IMG/VR virus record: IMGVR_UViG_3300049783_000569
Coordinates: 1-42,112 of that record
Length of the DNA: 42,112 bases
From: a virus
Reading direction: 5' to 3' (one strand)
A program made the translations under genes and the position numbers. The notes beneath the pieces were generated by a model. The model made no database searches, was not told the DNA's origin, and saw nothing but the letters and a program-made list of their open reading frames with translations. Positions 33,868 through 42,094 of the stretch are shown here, one piece after another (within the stretch, counting starts at the first letter, position 1; each line of letters opens with the position of its first letter).

Positions 33868-36597
33868 TCATGCTTCCTTCACGGGCAGCACAAGGTCTGC
33901 GATGTTGCACCCTGCCTTGGCCATGCGCCCGAACCACAACGCCATGGACTCATCGTCCTGTTGGCGCGGCAATTCCTTCTGCAACCTGCGTTCTTCAAAG
34001 CGGATGGAAGTCTCAAGGGGCCCGGGGAGGTCCAACCACGGGCTACTCTCTGCCTCTGCCGTGAAGGTCACATCCAACTGCGGGACCGTCACCACCATGT
34101 CACGGTCGAGGATGGCAGTGGCGGCAGCAGCATCTTCGTTGCGCACCCGGAAGTACAGAGCATCGTGGCCCTGAATGACCAAGCCCGTGGTGGGGTCAGC
34201 CCCGATGAGGCCTGCCCGGGTCAGCGAGCGCAGTGCCTTGAACATGCCCATGTGGACAATGGCCGCGCCGCCAAACTGGACCTCTGTATTGATGACCGTG
34301 TTGTACTCTTCCCCGTTGGCGAAGTGCCGCTTGAGGTCCCACACCGTCTCTTGAATGAACCCACAGTCCCGGTACTTCTCAATCTGGTTGTCCCACCAGC
34401 GTTTAATCTCGGGCACAGCCTTGAGCCACCGCATGTGGATGAACCGAATCTCTGCCAGGGACCTGTGCCGATGGGCAGGTGACTGGATGATGATGCCGTG
34501 AATAGTCTTGAGCGAAGCCCCATACAGCGCACCATAGGTGAACGTCTTGATGAGGTCCCGCATGTCTTTGAACTTGCCCTTGCCCTTCTTGCGCGGGTCG
34601 GTCGGGGCCCCCTGGCGGTTCCAATATTCCTGGCCAAAGACCAGCTGGCCCGTGAGGTTGTGCGTGTCAATCTCATCGTCTTTGAATGCGTTGAGGTACA
34701 GCTTGGCCCCAGCGAGTGCAGCCAGGTAGCGGAGCTCCAGCTGGTCGTAGTCGATGCCGATGAACGTGTACCCATCGCCCGCGTAAAAGCAGTCCCGCAG
34801 GTAGTAGATGATGTTCTGGAAGTTGGGCCCGCTCGAGGACAGACGCCAGCCGACAGTGCCCGTGGCGTTCCAGTCTGGGTACATGAATCCATCCCACACC
34901 CACGGGCTTGAGGGATGCCACTTGTCAATGAAGTAGGACAGGGCTGTGCTGGCCTTGCGGTAGGCCCGGAGCTCATCGACGTACGCCTTGGTCGCAGCGG
35001 GCACAGTGGGGTCGCCAAGCAGCATCAGGAGCGCGCTGTCCTTGGTGCTGGCCTCGCCCGTGTCTGTGTACTCCCCGATGGGGCAGTTCCATGTGGTGTA
35101 CAGCAAGGCCTGCTGGGCTTGCACGGAGTTGGGGTTCATCTCGGGCTTACCCGACATCTGGCGCATCATGCCCGTGTGGAGTCGCTTGGCCTTCTCGAGT
35201 CTGACCTTGTGAAGCCCGCGGCGGAACTCATCGACTTCCAGTCCCAGCTTGTGCATGGAGACAGCCACACGCTGAACGCGGGTGCGCCTCTTGTACAGGT
35301 GCAGCTGGCCTTGGTCCCGAGCCTTGTCACGCACGATGGGCAGCAGCCGGGACGTGATGCAGATGTCTCGAGCACAGTAGAAGAACAGTTCCGCGTTGGT
35401 CCTGGCTGTGACCGCTGTGTGCTCTGACTTCCACGCGGGCGCATCGAGGTAGAAGGACGCCGCTGCGCCAAGGCCCTGGAAGTATTCGCTCATCCCCAAC
35501 TTCTGCAGCACCATCCCATCGAGGTAGAGCAGGCAGGTGACACCCAAGCGGGCTTCGATGACCATCCTGTCGTAGTAGCCGTTGTTCCACCCGCCCTTCA
35601 CGATGTCTGGTCTCACGAAGAAGCGGCGTAGAATCTTGAGTATCTTGACCCACTGTTCCTTCGTGTACCACTTGCTCCACTTCAGGTGCCGCTCACCGGG
35701 CTCAACGGACTCGAAGGGCACCACCATGGCCTTGTCCGCATTGCCGAAGCCGATGCAGCGCAGCACATCTCGGGAGGCATCGAAGACGGGCTTGTTGTCG
35801 TCGGTGAACTTGGATGCCCGGGTCTCCACGTCGTAGACCATGACCTTGCCAACGTGTTCTTCAATGAAGGCTTCGAGTTCTTCAGGGGTCGGGACCGTGA
35901 CCATGTCGGGCTCAACCCAGTCGAGCCGGCCATCGAAGTAGCGGAACGCCCGGGCCAGGTCCTTGCGGACGATGGGCTTCCACATGGGGTTGCGCTGCCA
36001 GTCGAGCCGAGTGGCGATGAGCAGCTTCCCATCTGCTGTACGGGTCGGGGCCCCACGGAAGGACTGCAGCGAGGGCCCGCGTTCAATGATGTCGGTGCCC
36101 AGTGCGGGGTTGCTGGTGCGTGTGCCCGTGGCCTTGATGGTGCTGGCCCCCAGGGCGATGACGTTGTCCACCTGGGCAAGTTCTGCATCGAGCCGCGGGG
36201 TGCAGCAGGTCTCGGGCGTAGGGATTGCTGCCTCACCCTTGCGGAGCCGTGCCCGGTTGCGCTTCTTCAGGACTGCGTGGAAACTCTTGGGGTCGTCGTT
36301 GGGGTACCGGCACGCAACAACGTAGGTCCAGTTCAGGTCGTGCCGGGTCTTACGCCCTTCCTTCTTGACCATCTGCAGGAGGTCAGCACCCGTGGCACCG
36401 ACGAAGGGGCGCGTCTTGAGGACTTCCTGCTTGCCCGGGGAGGGTGCAAGGATGACAGTCGGGGCCCCATTGAGCTCACCGGGCACTGGGTTGAACACGC
36501 CCAGCTTGCGCAGCTTCGTCCCCAAGGGGCAGAGTTCGCAGTTGGCTTTGTTCAGGCAGGCGACGGCGTCGGGCTGCTCGGTGGTGAGGCTCGACAT
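33868..36597 (-). CDS. Family A DNA polymerase fused to an N-terminal UDG4-like Fe-S domain
   Basis: A 909-residue replicative polymerase. Residues 1-230 look like family-4 uracil-DNA glycosylase with four cluster cysteines (C20, C23, C96, C131 or C132) and RPFVGATG, but the catalytic GEAPG-type motif reads APSPG and the HPS-type motif is not seen. The 3'-5' exonuclease has DVET (near 255), NNGYYD (near 340) and YCARD (near 408). The polymerase has motif A DYDQLELR (616-623), an O-helix RDLIKTFTYGALYG (R680, K684, Y688, Y692) and motif C HDA (811-813) where HDE is usual. I chose ATG 36597, two bases after the previous stop, over an upstream extension that overlaps the membrane gene. Confidence 0.88.
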   Translation of the reverse strand: MSSLTTEQPDAVACLNKANCELCPLGTKLRKLGVFNPVPGELNGAPTVILAPSPGKQEVLKTRPFVGATGADLLQMVKKEGRKTRHDLNWTYVVACRYPNDDPKSFHAVLKKRNRARLRKGEAAIPTPETCCTPRLDAELAQVDNVIALGASTIKATGTRTSNPALGTDIIERGPSLQSFRGAPTRTADGKLLIATRLDWQRNPMWKPIVRKDLARAFRYFDGRLDWVEPDMVTVPTPEELEAFIEEHVGKVMVYDVETRASKFTDDNKPVFDASRDVLRCIGFGNADKAMVVPFESVEPGERHLKWSKWYTKEQWVKILKILRRFFVRPDIVKGGWNNGYYDRMVIEARLGVTCLLYLDGMVLQKLGMSEYFQGLGAAASFYLDAPAWKSEHTAVTARTNAELFFYCARDICITSRLLPIVRDKARDQGQLHLYKRRTRVQRVAVSMHKLGLEVDEFRRGLHKVRLEKAKRLHTGMMRQMSGKPEMNPNSVQAQQALLYTTWNCPIGEYTDTGEASTKDSALLMLLGDPTVPAATKAYVDELRAYRKASTALSYFIDKWHPSSPWVWDGFMYPDWNATGTVGWRLSSSGPNFQNIIYYLRDCFYAGDGYTFIGIDYDQLELRYLAALAGAKLYLNAFKDDEIDTHNLTGQLVFGQEYWNRQGAPTDPRKKGKGKFKDMRDLIKTFTYGALYGASLKTIHGIIIQSPAHRHRSLAEIRFIHMRWLKAVPEIKRWWDNQIEKYRDCGFIQETVWDLKRHFANGEEYNTVINTEVQFGGAAIVHMGMFKALRSLTRAGLIGADPTTGLVIQGHDALYFRVRNEDAAAATAILDRDMVVTVPQLDVTFTAEAESSPWLDLPGPLETSIRFEERRLQKELPRQQDDESMALWFGRMAKAGCNIADLVLPVKEA

Positions 36598-36599
36598 GG

Positions 36600-36854
36600 C
36601 TAGAACTGCGCCAGGATGGCGACGAGCATCAGGTCTAGTGGCCCCGCTGCGCAGCAAGTCAAGCCCGTAGCGAACACCGACACGATGGAAAGGAACAGTG
36701 CCCACTCCACCAGGCCCCCAGGCAGCACCAGCCGCTCATGCGGAGGAGCAGCCCTTTGGGCCTGTAAGCCCCTAGTTAGGCAGAAAAGCCAGGCGAAGCT
36801 GAAGATGGTTGCAGTCAGGATAGTGCATATGAGGGCAATTTGAATGGGCGGCAT
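36600..36854 (-). CDS. Small membrane protein upstream of the polymerase
   Basis: An 84-residue protein with a clear N-terminal membrane helix (IQIALICTILTATIFSFAWL), a short polar loop (RAAPPHERLVLPGG) and a second hydrophobic region (VEWALFLSIVSVFATGL) continuing into LMLVAILAQF. I chose ATG 36854 because GGAG lies eight bases upstream; a longer frame to 36887 would read through the terminator hairpin. Its stop is two bases before the polymerase start. Possible roles are membrane anchoring of replication or a host-takeover factor; none is shown. Confidence 0.55.
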   Translation of the reverse strand: MPPIQIALICTILTATIFSFAWLFCLTRGLQAQRAAPPHERLVLPGGLVEWALFLSIVSVFATGLTCCAAGPLDLMLVAILAQF

Positions 36855-36873
36855 GGTTGACTCCAAAGAGAAA

Positions 36874-36902
36874 GGGCCCCTCGCCAATCAAACGAGGGGC
36901 CC
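36874..36902 (-). terminator. Terminator-like hairpin before the membrane protein and polymerase genes
   Basis: A perfect 10-pair stem, GGGCCCCTCG (36874-36883) with CGAGGGGCCC (36893-36902), 9-base loop. On the left-going strand TTTCTCTTT follows. It lies in the 140-base gap between the SSB-like gene and the membrane protein, only about 20 bases before the latter's start, so it probably lowers, rather than blocks, expression of the polymerase genes. The rest of the gap (36903-36994) holds only a weak GCTGCTG/CAGCAGC inverted repeat. Confidence 0.7.
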
Positions 36903-36994
36903 ATTGGGGGTTGTGTGGGGCTGCTGTAATGTGGGGAACAACCAGCAGCAGGGCTTACTTAGCAGGAGGCCCAAAGCGCCACACCGCCTAGAGG

Positions 36995-37627
36995 TTACCC
37001 GAGTGCGTCAAGCGGGTCGAGGTCATCAGCCGGTGCTGCCTTGGCAGGTGCCTTGGCAGGTGCCTTGGCAGGTGCCTTGGCCTTCGGCTTGGCGGCTGGC
37101 TTCTCTTCTTCAAGCTCAATGTCGCCGTCGAGGTTGAGGTCATCTTCAGCAGGGGCCAGGTCGTTGGAGCCCGCTTCGACTGGCTCTGGGGGCTTGTAGT
37201 TCTCGATGCGCTCGGCATACTGGTCGGCTTGCAGGACGATGACTTCACCGTACTGACGGCCCAGGTCCACGTTCTTGGCCTTGTACTCAAAGGCAATCTC
37301 GCGGTTCAAGAAGTGCGCTGGCTTGATGGACTTGACCTTAGCCTTGACCGCTTCTTCCTTGTGACCACAGGCCATGTAGAAGGCGAGCCAGAACCCAAGG
37401 TTCTTGCTTGTGGGGGCCATCTGGGTCAGCCGCGCTGACTGTCCGATGCAGTTGTCATCGGTGCCCGACTTGATTGTGATGAAATAGATGGCTTGACTAT
37501 TGGGGCCCACGCTGGTGTCACCCACGCCAACAGAGGTGATGATGCCCTTGAAAAGCCCATCGGTGTCTAGGCGGGCGCCGGTTGCCGGCGTGGTGTCTTT
37601 GAAGTCTACGGGGAAGTTGAACGACAT
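36995..37627 (-). CDS. Single-stranded DNA-binding-like protein
   Basis: A 210-residue protein. Residues 1-150 look like a beta-rich OB-type domain (LFKGIITSVGVGDTS, AIYFITIKSGTDDN, EIAFEYKAKNVDLG, EVIVLQADQYAERI), followed by an acidic and KAPA-repeat linker and a short acidic tip (DDLDPLDALG), the layout of SSB proteins, whose acidic tip recruits partners. Its place between polymerase and recombination ATPase genes supports this. AAGGA lies upstream of the ATG. The exact family is not certain. Confidence 0.6.
   Translation of the reverse strand: MSFNFPVDFKDTTPATGARLDTDGLFKGIITSVGVGDTSVGPNSQAIYFITIKSGTDDNCIGQSARLTQMAPTSKNLGFWLAFYMACGHKEEAVKAKVKSIKPAHFLNREIAFEYKAKNVDLGRQYGEVIVLQADQYAERIENYKPPEPVEAGSNDLAPAEDDLNLDGDIELEEEKPAAKPKAKAPAKAPAKAPAKAAPADDLDPLDALG
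37038..37080 (-). repeat. 12-base tandem repeat encoding KAPA linker units
   Basis: GCCTTGGCAGGT is repeated three times with a partial fourth (written on the + strand). On the left-going strand it encodes KAPA-type units in the linker of the SSB-like protein. It keeps frame, so copy number can change linker length without disrupting the gene. Confidence 0.85.
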
Positions 37628-37677
37628 TGTGTCGGTATCCTTGGTCTTGGTTGGTGGGCACTAGTTGCCCAGGTAAT

Positions 37678-38646
37678 CTAAAGGGGTGAGCCGCTCGAGG
37701 CGAGTCGTGAAACAAACGATGACAGTCCTTCTTCAGCACTGTTGGCTTTGCGAAGGAAGGCACGGGCATGGGCATCCCAGAGGACCCAACGGGCATGGCG
37801 CCACGTTCCGCCCTTCTGCTGCAGTGCCTTCTTCAAGGCGACCTCGCCATACTTCTTCAGCACTTCATCGGCGATGGCATCGGGGACGAGCAGCGCAACA
37901 GCTGTGGCCTCGACGTACTTCTCCATCCACTCGAAGCCCTTGGGGCGCCCAATGGCACGGCCTGTGTAGGCCAGGGCCTCCGCCATGTTCATGGGGATGC
38001 GACCTGCTGTGGACAGCTTGTCCGTCCGGTCTTTCGTGACCCAGCTGGGGTCGGGGCCCACTTGGTAGACGTAAGGCCATGAGCCCCCCAGGTTCTCATC
38101 CCACACCGCACGGGCCACAATGCTGGCGAAGCCCGGGTAGGAGTCTGGAAGCTGGTAGCCTGGTACCATAGGGACACCCTTGATTTGGAAGGACTGGCCC
38201 TCGATGGGGTTGCCCTCCTTGTCCTTCTTGCCACCGACCCGCGGGGCCTTCTCGTGGTGGGTGAAGTGGGCGTATGCGCTGACGTTCTCAATGACGTCAA
38301 CGAGTTGCATCACCTTCTTGTAGAGCAGGTCGAAGACCTTGAATCCGTTGGACTCACGGGCCTGGAGAATCAGCTTCTCCTGCTCAATGATGTACTGCAT
38401 GTCATCGAAGGTGAGGATGGAGACCTTGTCACCGTACTTGCGGGTGAAGTTGATGGCGCCGGTCAGCCCGTTTGTGGGCTCAACACAGCGGCCCCCAAGG
38501 TCGATGTCGAAGAAGCTTTGGCACTCGAGCGCAGACTTCTTTGCGTAGAAGGCACCTTCAGCGCCGGAGCCAATTGCGGCTGTGGTCTTGCCACTGCCCG
38601 GGACGCCGTAGCTGATTGCGATGGTTGGTTGGACACTAGCGGCCAT
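37678..38646 (-). CDS. Sak4-like RecA-fold ATPase
   Basis: A 322-residue single-domain P-loop ATPase: Walker A GVPGSGKTTAA (K20) at the very N-terminus and a Walker B strand VSILTFDDM (D81, D82). The layout fits the AAA_24/Sak4 group of phage RecA-like annealing ATPases, which often sit beside an SSB gene, as here. Its predicted role is strand annealing or exchange during recombination-dependent replication. It starts where the upstream nuclease gene stops (TAATG overlap), so the two are coupled. Other P-loop ATPase roles, such as helicase loading, are not excluded. Confidence 0.6.
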   Translation of the reverse strand: MAASVQPTIAISYGVPGSGKTTAAIGSGAEGAFYAKKSALECQSFFDIDLGGRCVEPTNGLTGAINFTRKYGDKVSILTFDDMQYIIEQEKLILQARESNGFKVFDLLYKKVMQLVDVIENVSAYAHFTHHEKAPRVGGKKDKEGNPIEGQSFQIKGVPMVPGYQLPDSYPGFASIVARAVWDENLGGSWPYVYQVGPDPSWVTKDRTDKLSTAGRIPMNMAEALAYTGRAIGRPKGFEWMEKYVEATAVALLVPDAIADEVLKKYGEVALKKALQQKGGTWRHARWVLWDAHARAFLRKANSAEEGLSSFVSRLASSGSPL

Positions 38647-39683
38647 TATTCAAATCCTCTTGCACAGGTATCGACGTGGGCACAAGGGCCCCATTTGCCA
38701 TAGCAGGCTTCGTTCCAGACGCCCGGGCGTTCCATTGCTGGCACCCCTTCCCAGCGGTCACGGGCAGCGCGGGACATCTGCACCGTCTGGCGGAAGGTCT
38801 CGATGGCGCCCAGTGGAACCTCGTGGATGACACGCTGGAAGGCGGTCTTCTTGCCCTGGGGCATGTTGATGAAGTTGAGGATGACACCACCGAACTTGGC
38901 CCCGAAGCGGGCACGGCCCAGCAGGTGATAGCCAATCATCTGGCCTGACAGGCGGTACATGCCCATGATGCGCTTCTCATGCTTGGGCAAGCGGTAGGTC
39001 GTCTTGTGGTCTACGAGGTAGACGAGGCCCTTCCAGATGATGATGAGGTCAACACTCTGGCAGTAGCGGATGCGCTTGCCCTCGTGCATCCACGTCACCT
39101 GCTGTAGATGCTCGACACCCACGGGCTTCCACGTCTCTGCCCGGTAGAACTTGGCGTAGTCCTCACCAGCTTCGAGGATGCGGTCAGCCCACTCACGTTG
39201 GATGGGCCCGTCGTTGCGGACGAGTTCGATGGCCTGCTCTGGCGTGGCCCAGTCATCTACTGGGGTGCCATCAATGCGTGCCTTCTTGCGGGCATAGTGC
39301 TGGCCGATGACGGCATGGAACATGGTGCCCTTGACGAGCGGCGCGCGTTCAGTGTCATCAGATAGGACAGGGAGGCGAGGGCACTTGAGCAGGAGCTCTG
39401 TGCCATGCCAGCCATCCGGGCCAGATGAGCCCGTGTCTACGAGCTTGGGCATGTTGTCAGGGTCAAGGACCATTGGGGTCACCGTGGTTGGTTGAGGTTG
39501 GGCCAGCACTGTATCGTGGCAGGGGGCCAGAATATGTCCGCCTGTGTCTTCGGCGGTCGAGTTTTGTCTAGGAGGGGCTGAAGCCCAGTGCCAAGCACAC
39601 CTTGTGCAACAGTAGAGAGCTTCAGCCCACAGCGTTGCGGCGGCTTTGCACCGGGGGCACTTGGGCACCCTAGTAGATGCCAC
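38646..39683 (-). CDS. Cas4/AddB-like PD-(D/E)XK nuclease with Fe-S cluster and zinc ribbon
   Basis: A 345-residue nuclease. An N-terminal zinc ribbon (C9, C12, C26, C29) and a low-complexity linker precede the core. The core has KCPR (C101), GTMFH (H123), SVDLI (D212), LVDHKTT (D225, K227) and GQMIGYH (Q248), then C327, C334 and C340: the four-cysteine Fe-S arrangement of Cas4/AddB nucleases. It would resect DNA ends to give single strands for the neighbouring ATPase and SSB. The GTG at 39683 overlaps the upstream stop by 14 bases; a GTG at 39668 would also keep the zinc ribbon. Family is clear; role is inferred. Confidence 0.75.
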   Translation of the reverse strand: MASTRVPKCPRCKAAATLWAEALYCCTRCAWHWASAPPRQNSTAEDTGGHILAPCHDTVLAQPQPTTVTPMVLDPDNMPKLVDTGSSGPDGWHGTELLLKCPRLPVLSDDTERAPLVKGTMFHAVIGQHYARKKARIDGTPVDDWATPEQAIELVRNDGPIQREWADRILEAGEDYAKFYRAETWKPVGVEHLQQVTWMHEGKRIRYCQSVDLIIIWKGLVYLVDHKTTYRLPKHEKRIMGMYRLSGQMIGYHLLGRARFGAKFGGVILNFINMPQGKKTAFQRVIHEVPLGAIETFRQTVQMSRAARDRWEGVPAMERPGVWNEACYGKWGPCAHVDTCARGFE

Positions 39684-39975
39684 CGGACAGGCCGGACAGC
39701 ATCGCTGTATCCCGGGCTGCTCGGTTTGCTCGAGCTCGAGGGGAAGTGGTGGGCTTGCCCCCGTTACTCACACTGATTGTGTGGGCACGCATGGCCTTGA
39801 GGCCCCGACGCTTGGCCCATTGGCGCTTCTGGCGTGCGCCCACGGCCAACTTCTGCTCGTAGGTCCAGCCCTGCACATCCGGGCCCCTCCAGGCCAGCAC
39901 TTTGTCTACTTCCTGCTTATTCAAGCCCACTGTGGTCAGAATCTTGCGGTTTTCACGGGCTACACGTCCATTCAT
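39670..39975 (-). CDS. Small basic unknown protein
   Basis: A 101-residue, arginine/lysine-rich protein starting MNGRVARENRK. The middle (EVDKVLAWRGPDVQGWTYEQKLAVGARQKRQWAK, shown in part) is helical and basic, and the C-terminus is glycine/serine-rich. GGAGAGA precedes the ATG. Its composition suggests nucleic-acid binding, but no family is recognised. It lies between the helicase and nuclease genes and overlaps the nuclease start. Confidence 0.55.
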   Translation of the reverse strand: MNGRVARENRKILTTVGLNKQEVDKVLAWRGPDVQGWTYEQKLAVGARQKRQWAKRRGLKAMRAHTISVSNGGKPTTSPRARANRAARDTAMLSGLSGGIY

Positions 39976-39987
39976 CGTCTCTCTCCT

Positions 39988-41622
39988 TCAGTATGCGGCC
40001 AAAAGCCGCGCCATTATCTCATCTTGGTCACCGATGAGGGTCAGTTCGACCCCACCAGCCTCGGACTGCACACCCAGCTGGGCTACAGTTGAATCTACCT
40101 GTTGCAGCTTGCCAATCAGCAGTTCTGCAACCTCTTCATCGACAGTTCCTTCCGCAATGGGGAAGATGATGAGGACCGAGCGGTCCTGGCCCAGTCGAAT
40201 GAACCTGCCTTCCCATTGTTCAATCTCTGCGGGTGTCCACGGCAACATCTGGAAGATGACGAGGTCCGTGAACTGCATTCCGTCAATGCCTTCACCGAAT
40301 GCGGCGCCGGTACCGATGAGACACGCAGCCCCGGGCGTTGACCCGTAGACCTGGCACATCGAGAAGCGTTCGTCCTGGCTATCCTCACCATCACCACTCT
40401 GGATGACAGCGTCTACCTTCAGCCTCCGCAACTCCACTTCGATGGCTTCTCGGGTGGACTTCACCTCTTCCTTGCGCCCGGTGAAGATGGTGACGTGCTG
40501 CCCGCGGGCCAGGTACTCGGCTGCTGTGGCTGCGACCCATGCCCGCTTGCGGGACGCCGCTTCGGCCAGCTTGGCCTCGAATAGCATCTGCTTGCCCTGC
40601 TTGGCAGCACGGGCCATGTGCCGCTTGAACGCTGGTGCCCGGGATTGTTCCGCCCTGCGGATGAGGGCCATCTGCCTACGCTTGGGCGGAAGCTGGGCAC
40701 TCACCTCGTTCTGGCGAACGATGGACACAATCTCCTTGAGCCGTTGGTTGAGCTCATCCTTGTGGGTGGTGCCCGATGTGTCGAGGCCTCCATGCTTGCC
40801 CGGCTTGGCGTCACAGTGACGGTGGACGAAGGCCCAGTTGGTGCCCCAACAGTTGGGCTCCAAGATGTCCAGCTGTGACCAGAGGTCCGCGAGGGTGTTG
40901 CGGAAGGGTGTGGCTGTCAGCCCCGCACTACGGGCACAGACCTTGGACAGATTGGCCGCGGCTGTGGTGATGTTCACCATCGGGCGCCATGCCACCTCGC
41001 CCCTATCACTGACATACTTCTCGGTGCGCTTGTACGACTTGGCCTTGTGGAGTTCATCCCACAGCACCGTCGCGTTGCCACCACTGACGAAGTCGAGCAG
41101 GTCTGTGCGGTAGGGCAGTAGCTCCCAGCCGATGCTCACTGCCCGTGTGCCGACAGGGATGGGGTCTTCGTTCGGGTCTTGCCCCTCCATGACATAGACC
41201 TTCACGTCACTAATGCGCTCAAGCTCCCGGGCGAACTGGTACTTCACACCTGCCCGGGTGACGATGACGATGGGACCGGGCAAGCCCAGTGCCCAGTAGC
41301 AGGCAGCAACCGTCTTGCCCGCACCGCAGGCCCACCACAAGGCCCAGCCTGACGAGTGCCAGAAGCGTTGAATCTCCCGGCGTTGGTACTCGGTGAACCA
41401 TTCGGCCACCCAGTCATGGGCACCTGGGGGGACAGGGAACTCCGTGGGGGCAGGCAGTTCCGCTGGCCTGGGCTCAATGAACCGGCGCATGTTGCGCGGT
41501 GTGGTCAGCACCTTCTGCCCCCACGGGGGCAGCTCGGGGTCTTCATGCCCGGGCATGTGCAGCAGCCCACGGACCTGCTTGGAGAATCTTTGCGGTTGGG
41601 GCCTGGCAACACTGATGGTCAT
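39988..41622 (-). CDS. SNF2-type superfamily 2 helicase
   Basis: A 544-residue DNA-dependent ATPase/helicase. Motifs: I WACGAGKT (near 41310-41330), II DELH (near 41050), III LTATPFR (near 40905), V GTGAAFGEGID (near 40295-40320) and VI QWEGRFIRLGQ (near 40187-40220). The last is the SNF2/SWI2-style ending seen in phage helicases that remodel DNA or forks. I chose ATG 41622, preceded by GAAGGA; a GTG at 41700 overlapping the upstream stop would add 26 low-complexity residues and cannot be excluded. It probably helps the primase-helicase at forks or in recombination. Confidence 0.8.
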   Translation of the reverse strand: MTISVARPQPQRFSKQVRGLLHMPGHEDPELPPWGQKVLTTPRNMRRFIEPRPAELPAPTEFPVPPGAHDWVAEWFTEYQRREIQRFWHSSGWALWWACGAGKTVAACYWALGLPGPIVIVTRAGVKYQFARELERISDVKVYVMEGQDPNEDPIPVGTRAVSIGWELLPYRTDLLDFVSGGNATVLWDELHKAKSYKRTEKYVSDRGEVAWRPMVNITTAAANLSKVCARSAGLTATPFRNTLADLWSQLDILEPNCWGTNWAFVHRHCDAKPGKHGGLDTSGTTHKDELNQRLKEIVSIVRQNEVSAQLPPKRRQMALIRRAEQSRAPAFKRHMARAAKQGKQMLFEAKLAEAASRKRAWVAATAAEYLARGQHVTIFTGRKEEVKSTREAIEVELRRLKVDAVIQSGDGEDSQDERFSMCQVYGSTPGAACLIGTGAAFGEGIDGMQFTDLVIFQMLPWTPAEIEQWEGRFIRLGQDRSVLIIFPIAEGTVDEEVAELLIGKLQQVDSTVAQLGVQSEAGGVELTLIGDQDEIMARLLAAY

Positions 41623-41696
41623 GGGGTAGGGTTCCTTCGTAGGTTTCGCGAGTTGCTTCGTTGGTTGGGCTAGAGGGGTGAGTTCTTGGTTGGGGC

Positions 41697-42071
41697 TCAC
41701 CCCTCTTCTTCGTCATCCATCAATCGTGATGGGCGCACTGTCACCGCACGGTAGGCTTCATCCACGCCACTGTCGTCGATGAACTTGTCCGGCTTGTACC
41801 GTGCTTCCGGGTCGCCGGATGCAGCCTGGGCAATGCGGCTCAAGCGGTAGATGTGTGCCCGGTCGATGCCCCGCAGGGGATGCTCCCGTAGGTTCCGCAC
41901 GCCCTCCGCTGCGAGTGCATCCACACGGGCCTTGGCGAGCTCACGGTTCTCCTGGGTGACAGGGATGCGCAACAGTTGCAGTGCGCCGTCAATGCCGGGG
42001 GCCCGCTGCCATGCCTCAACGAAGACCTCGTCTACTGGGGTGCCGACGTTGCGGAGGGGGTCAAACGCCAC
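41697..42071 (-). CDS. Unknown helical protein, first gene of the left-going operon
   Basis: A 124-residue, mostly helical protein with an acidic tail (RLMDDEEEG). It starts with GTG, nine bases after AGGAG. It is divergent from the primase-helicase start at 42095 across a 23-base gap. No family is recognised. As the first gene of the left arm it may be early and highly expressed. Confidence 0.6.
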   Translation of the reverse strand: MAFDPLRNVGTPVDEVFVEAWQRAPGIDGALQLLRIPVTQENRELAKARVDALAAEGVRNLREHPLRGIDRAHIYRLSRIAQAASGDPEARYKPDKFIDDSGVDEAYRAVTVRPSRLMDDEEEG

Positions 42072-42094
42072 TGGGGCCTGCTCCTATTGAGTAC

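Noticed and set aside
35686-36603. 305-codon + strand frame opposite the polymerase N-terminus
   Set aside because: It lies wholly antisense to the UDG-like and exonuclease domains, which show clear motifs on the minus strand.
36598-36705. N-terminal extension of the polymerase frame
   Set aside because: It overlaps the membrane protein gene and adds arginine-rich sequence; the ATG at 36597 is correctly spaced after the upstream stop.
37038-37080. Possible CRISPR-like repeat
   Set aside because: Units are 12 bases, contiguous without spacers, and encode a KAPA linker.
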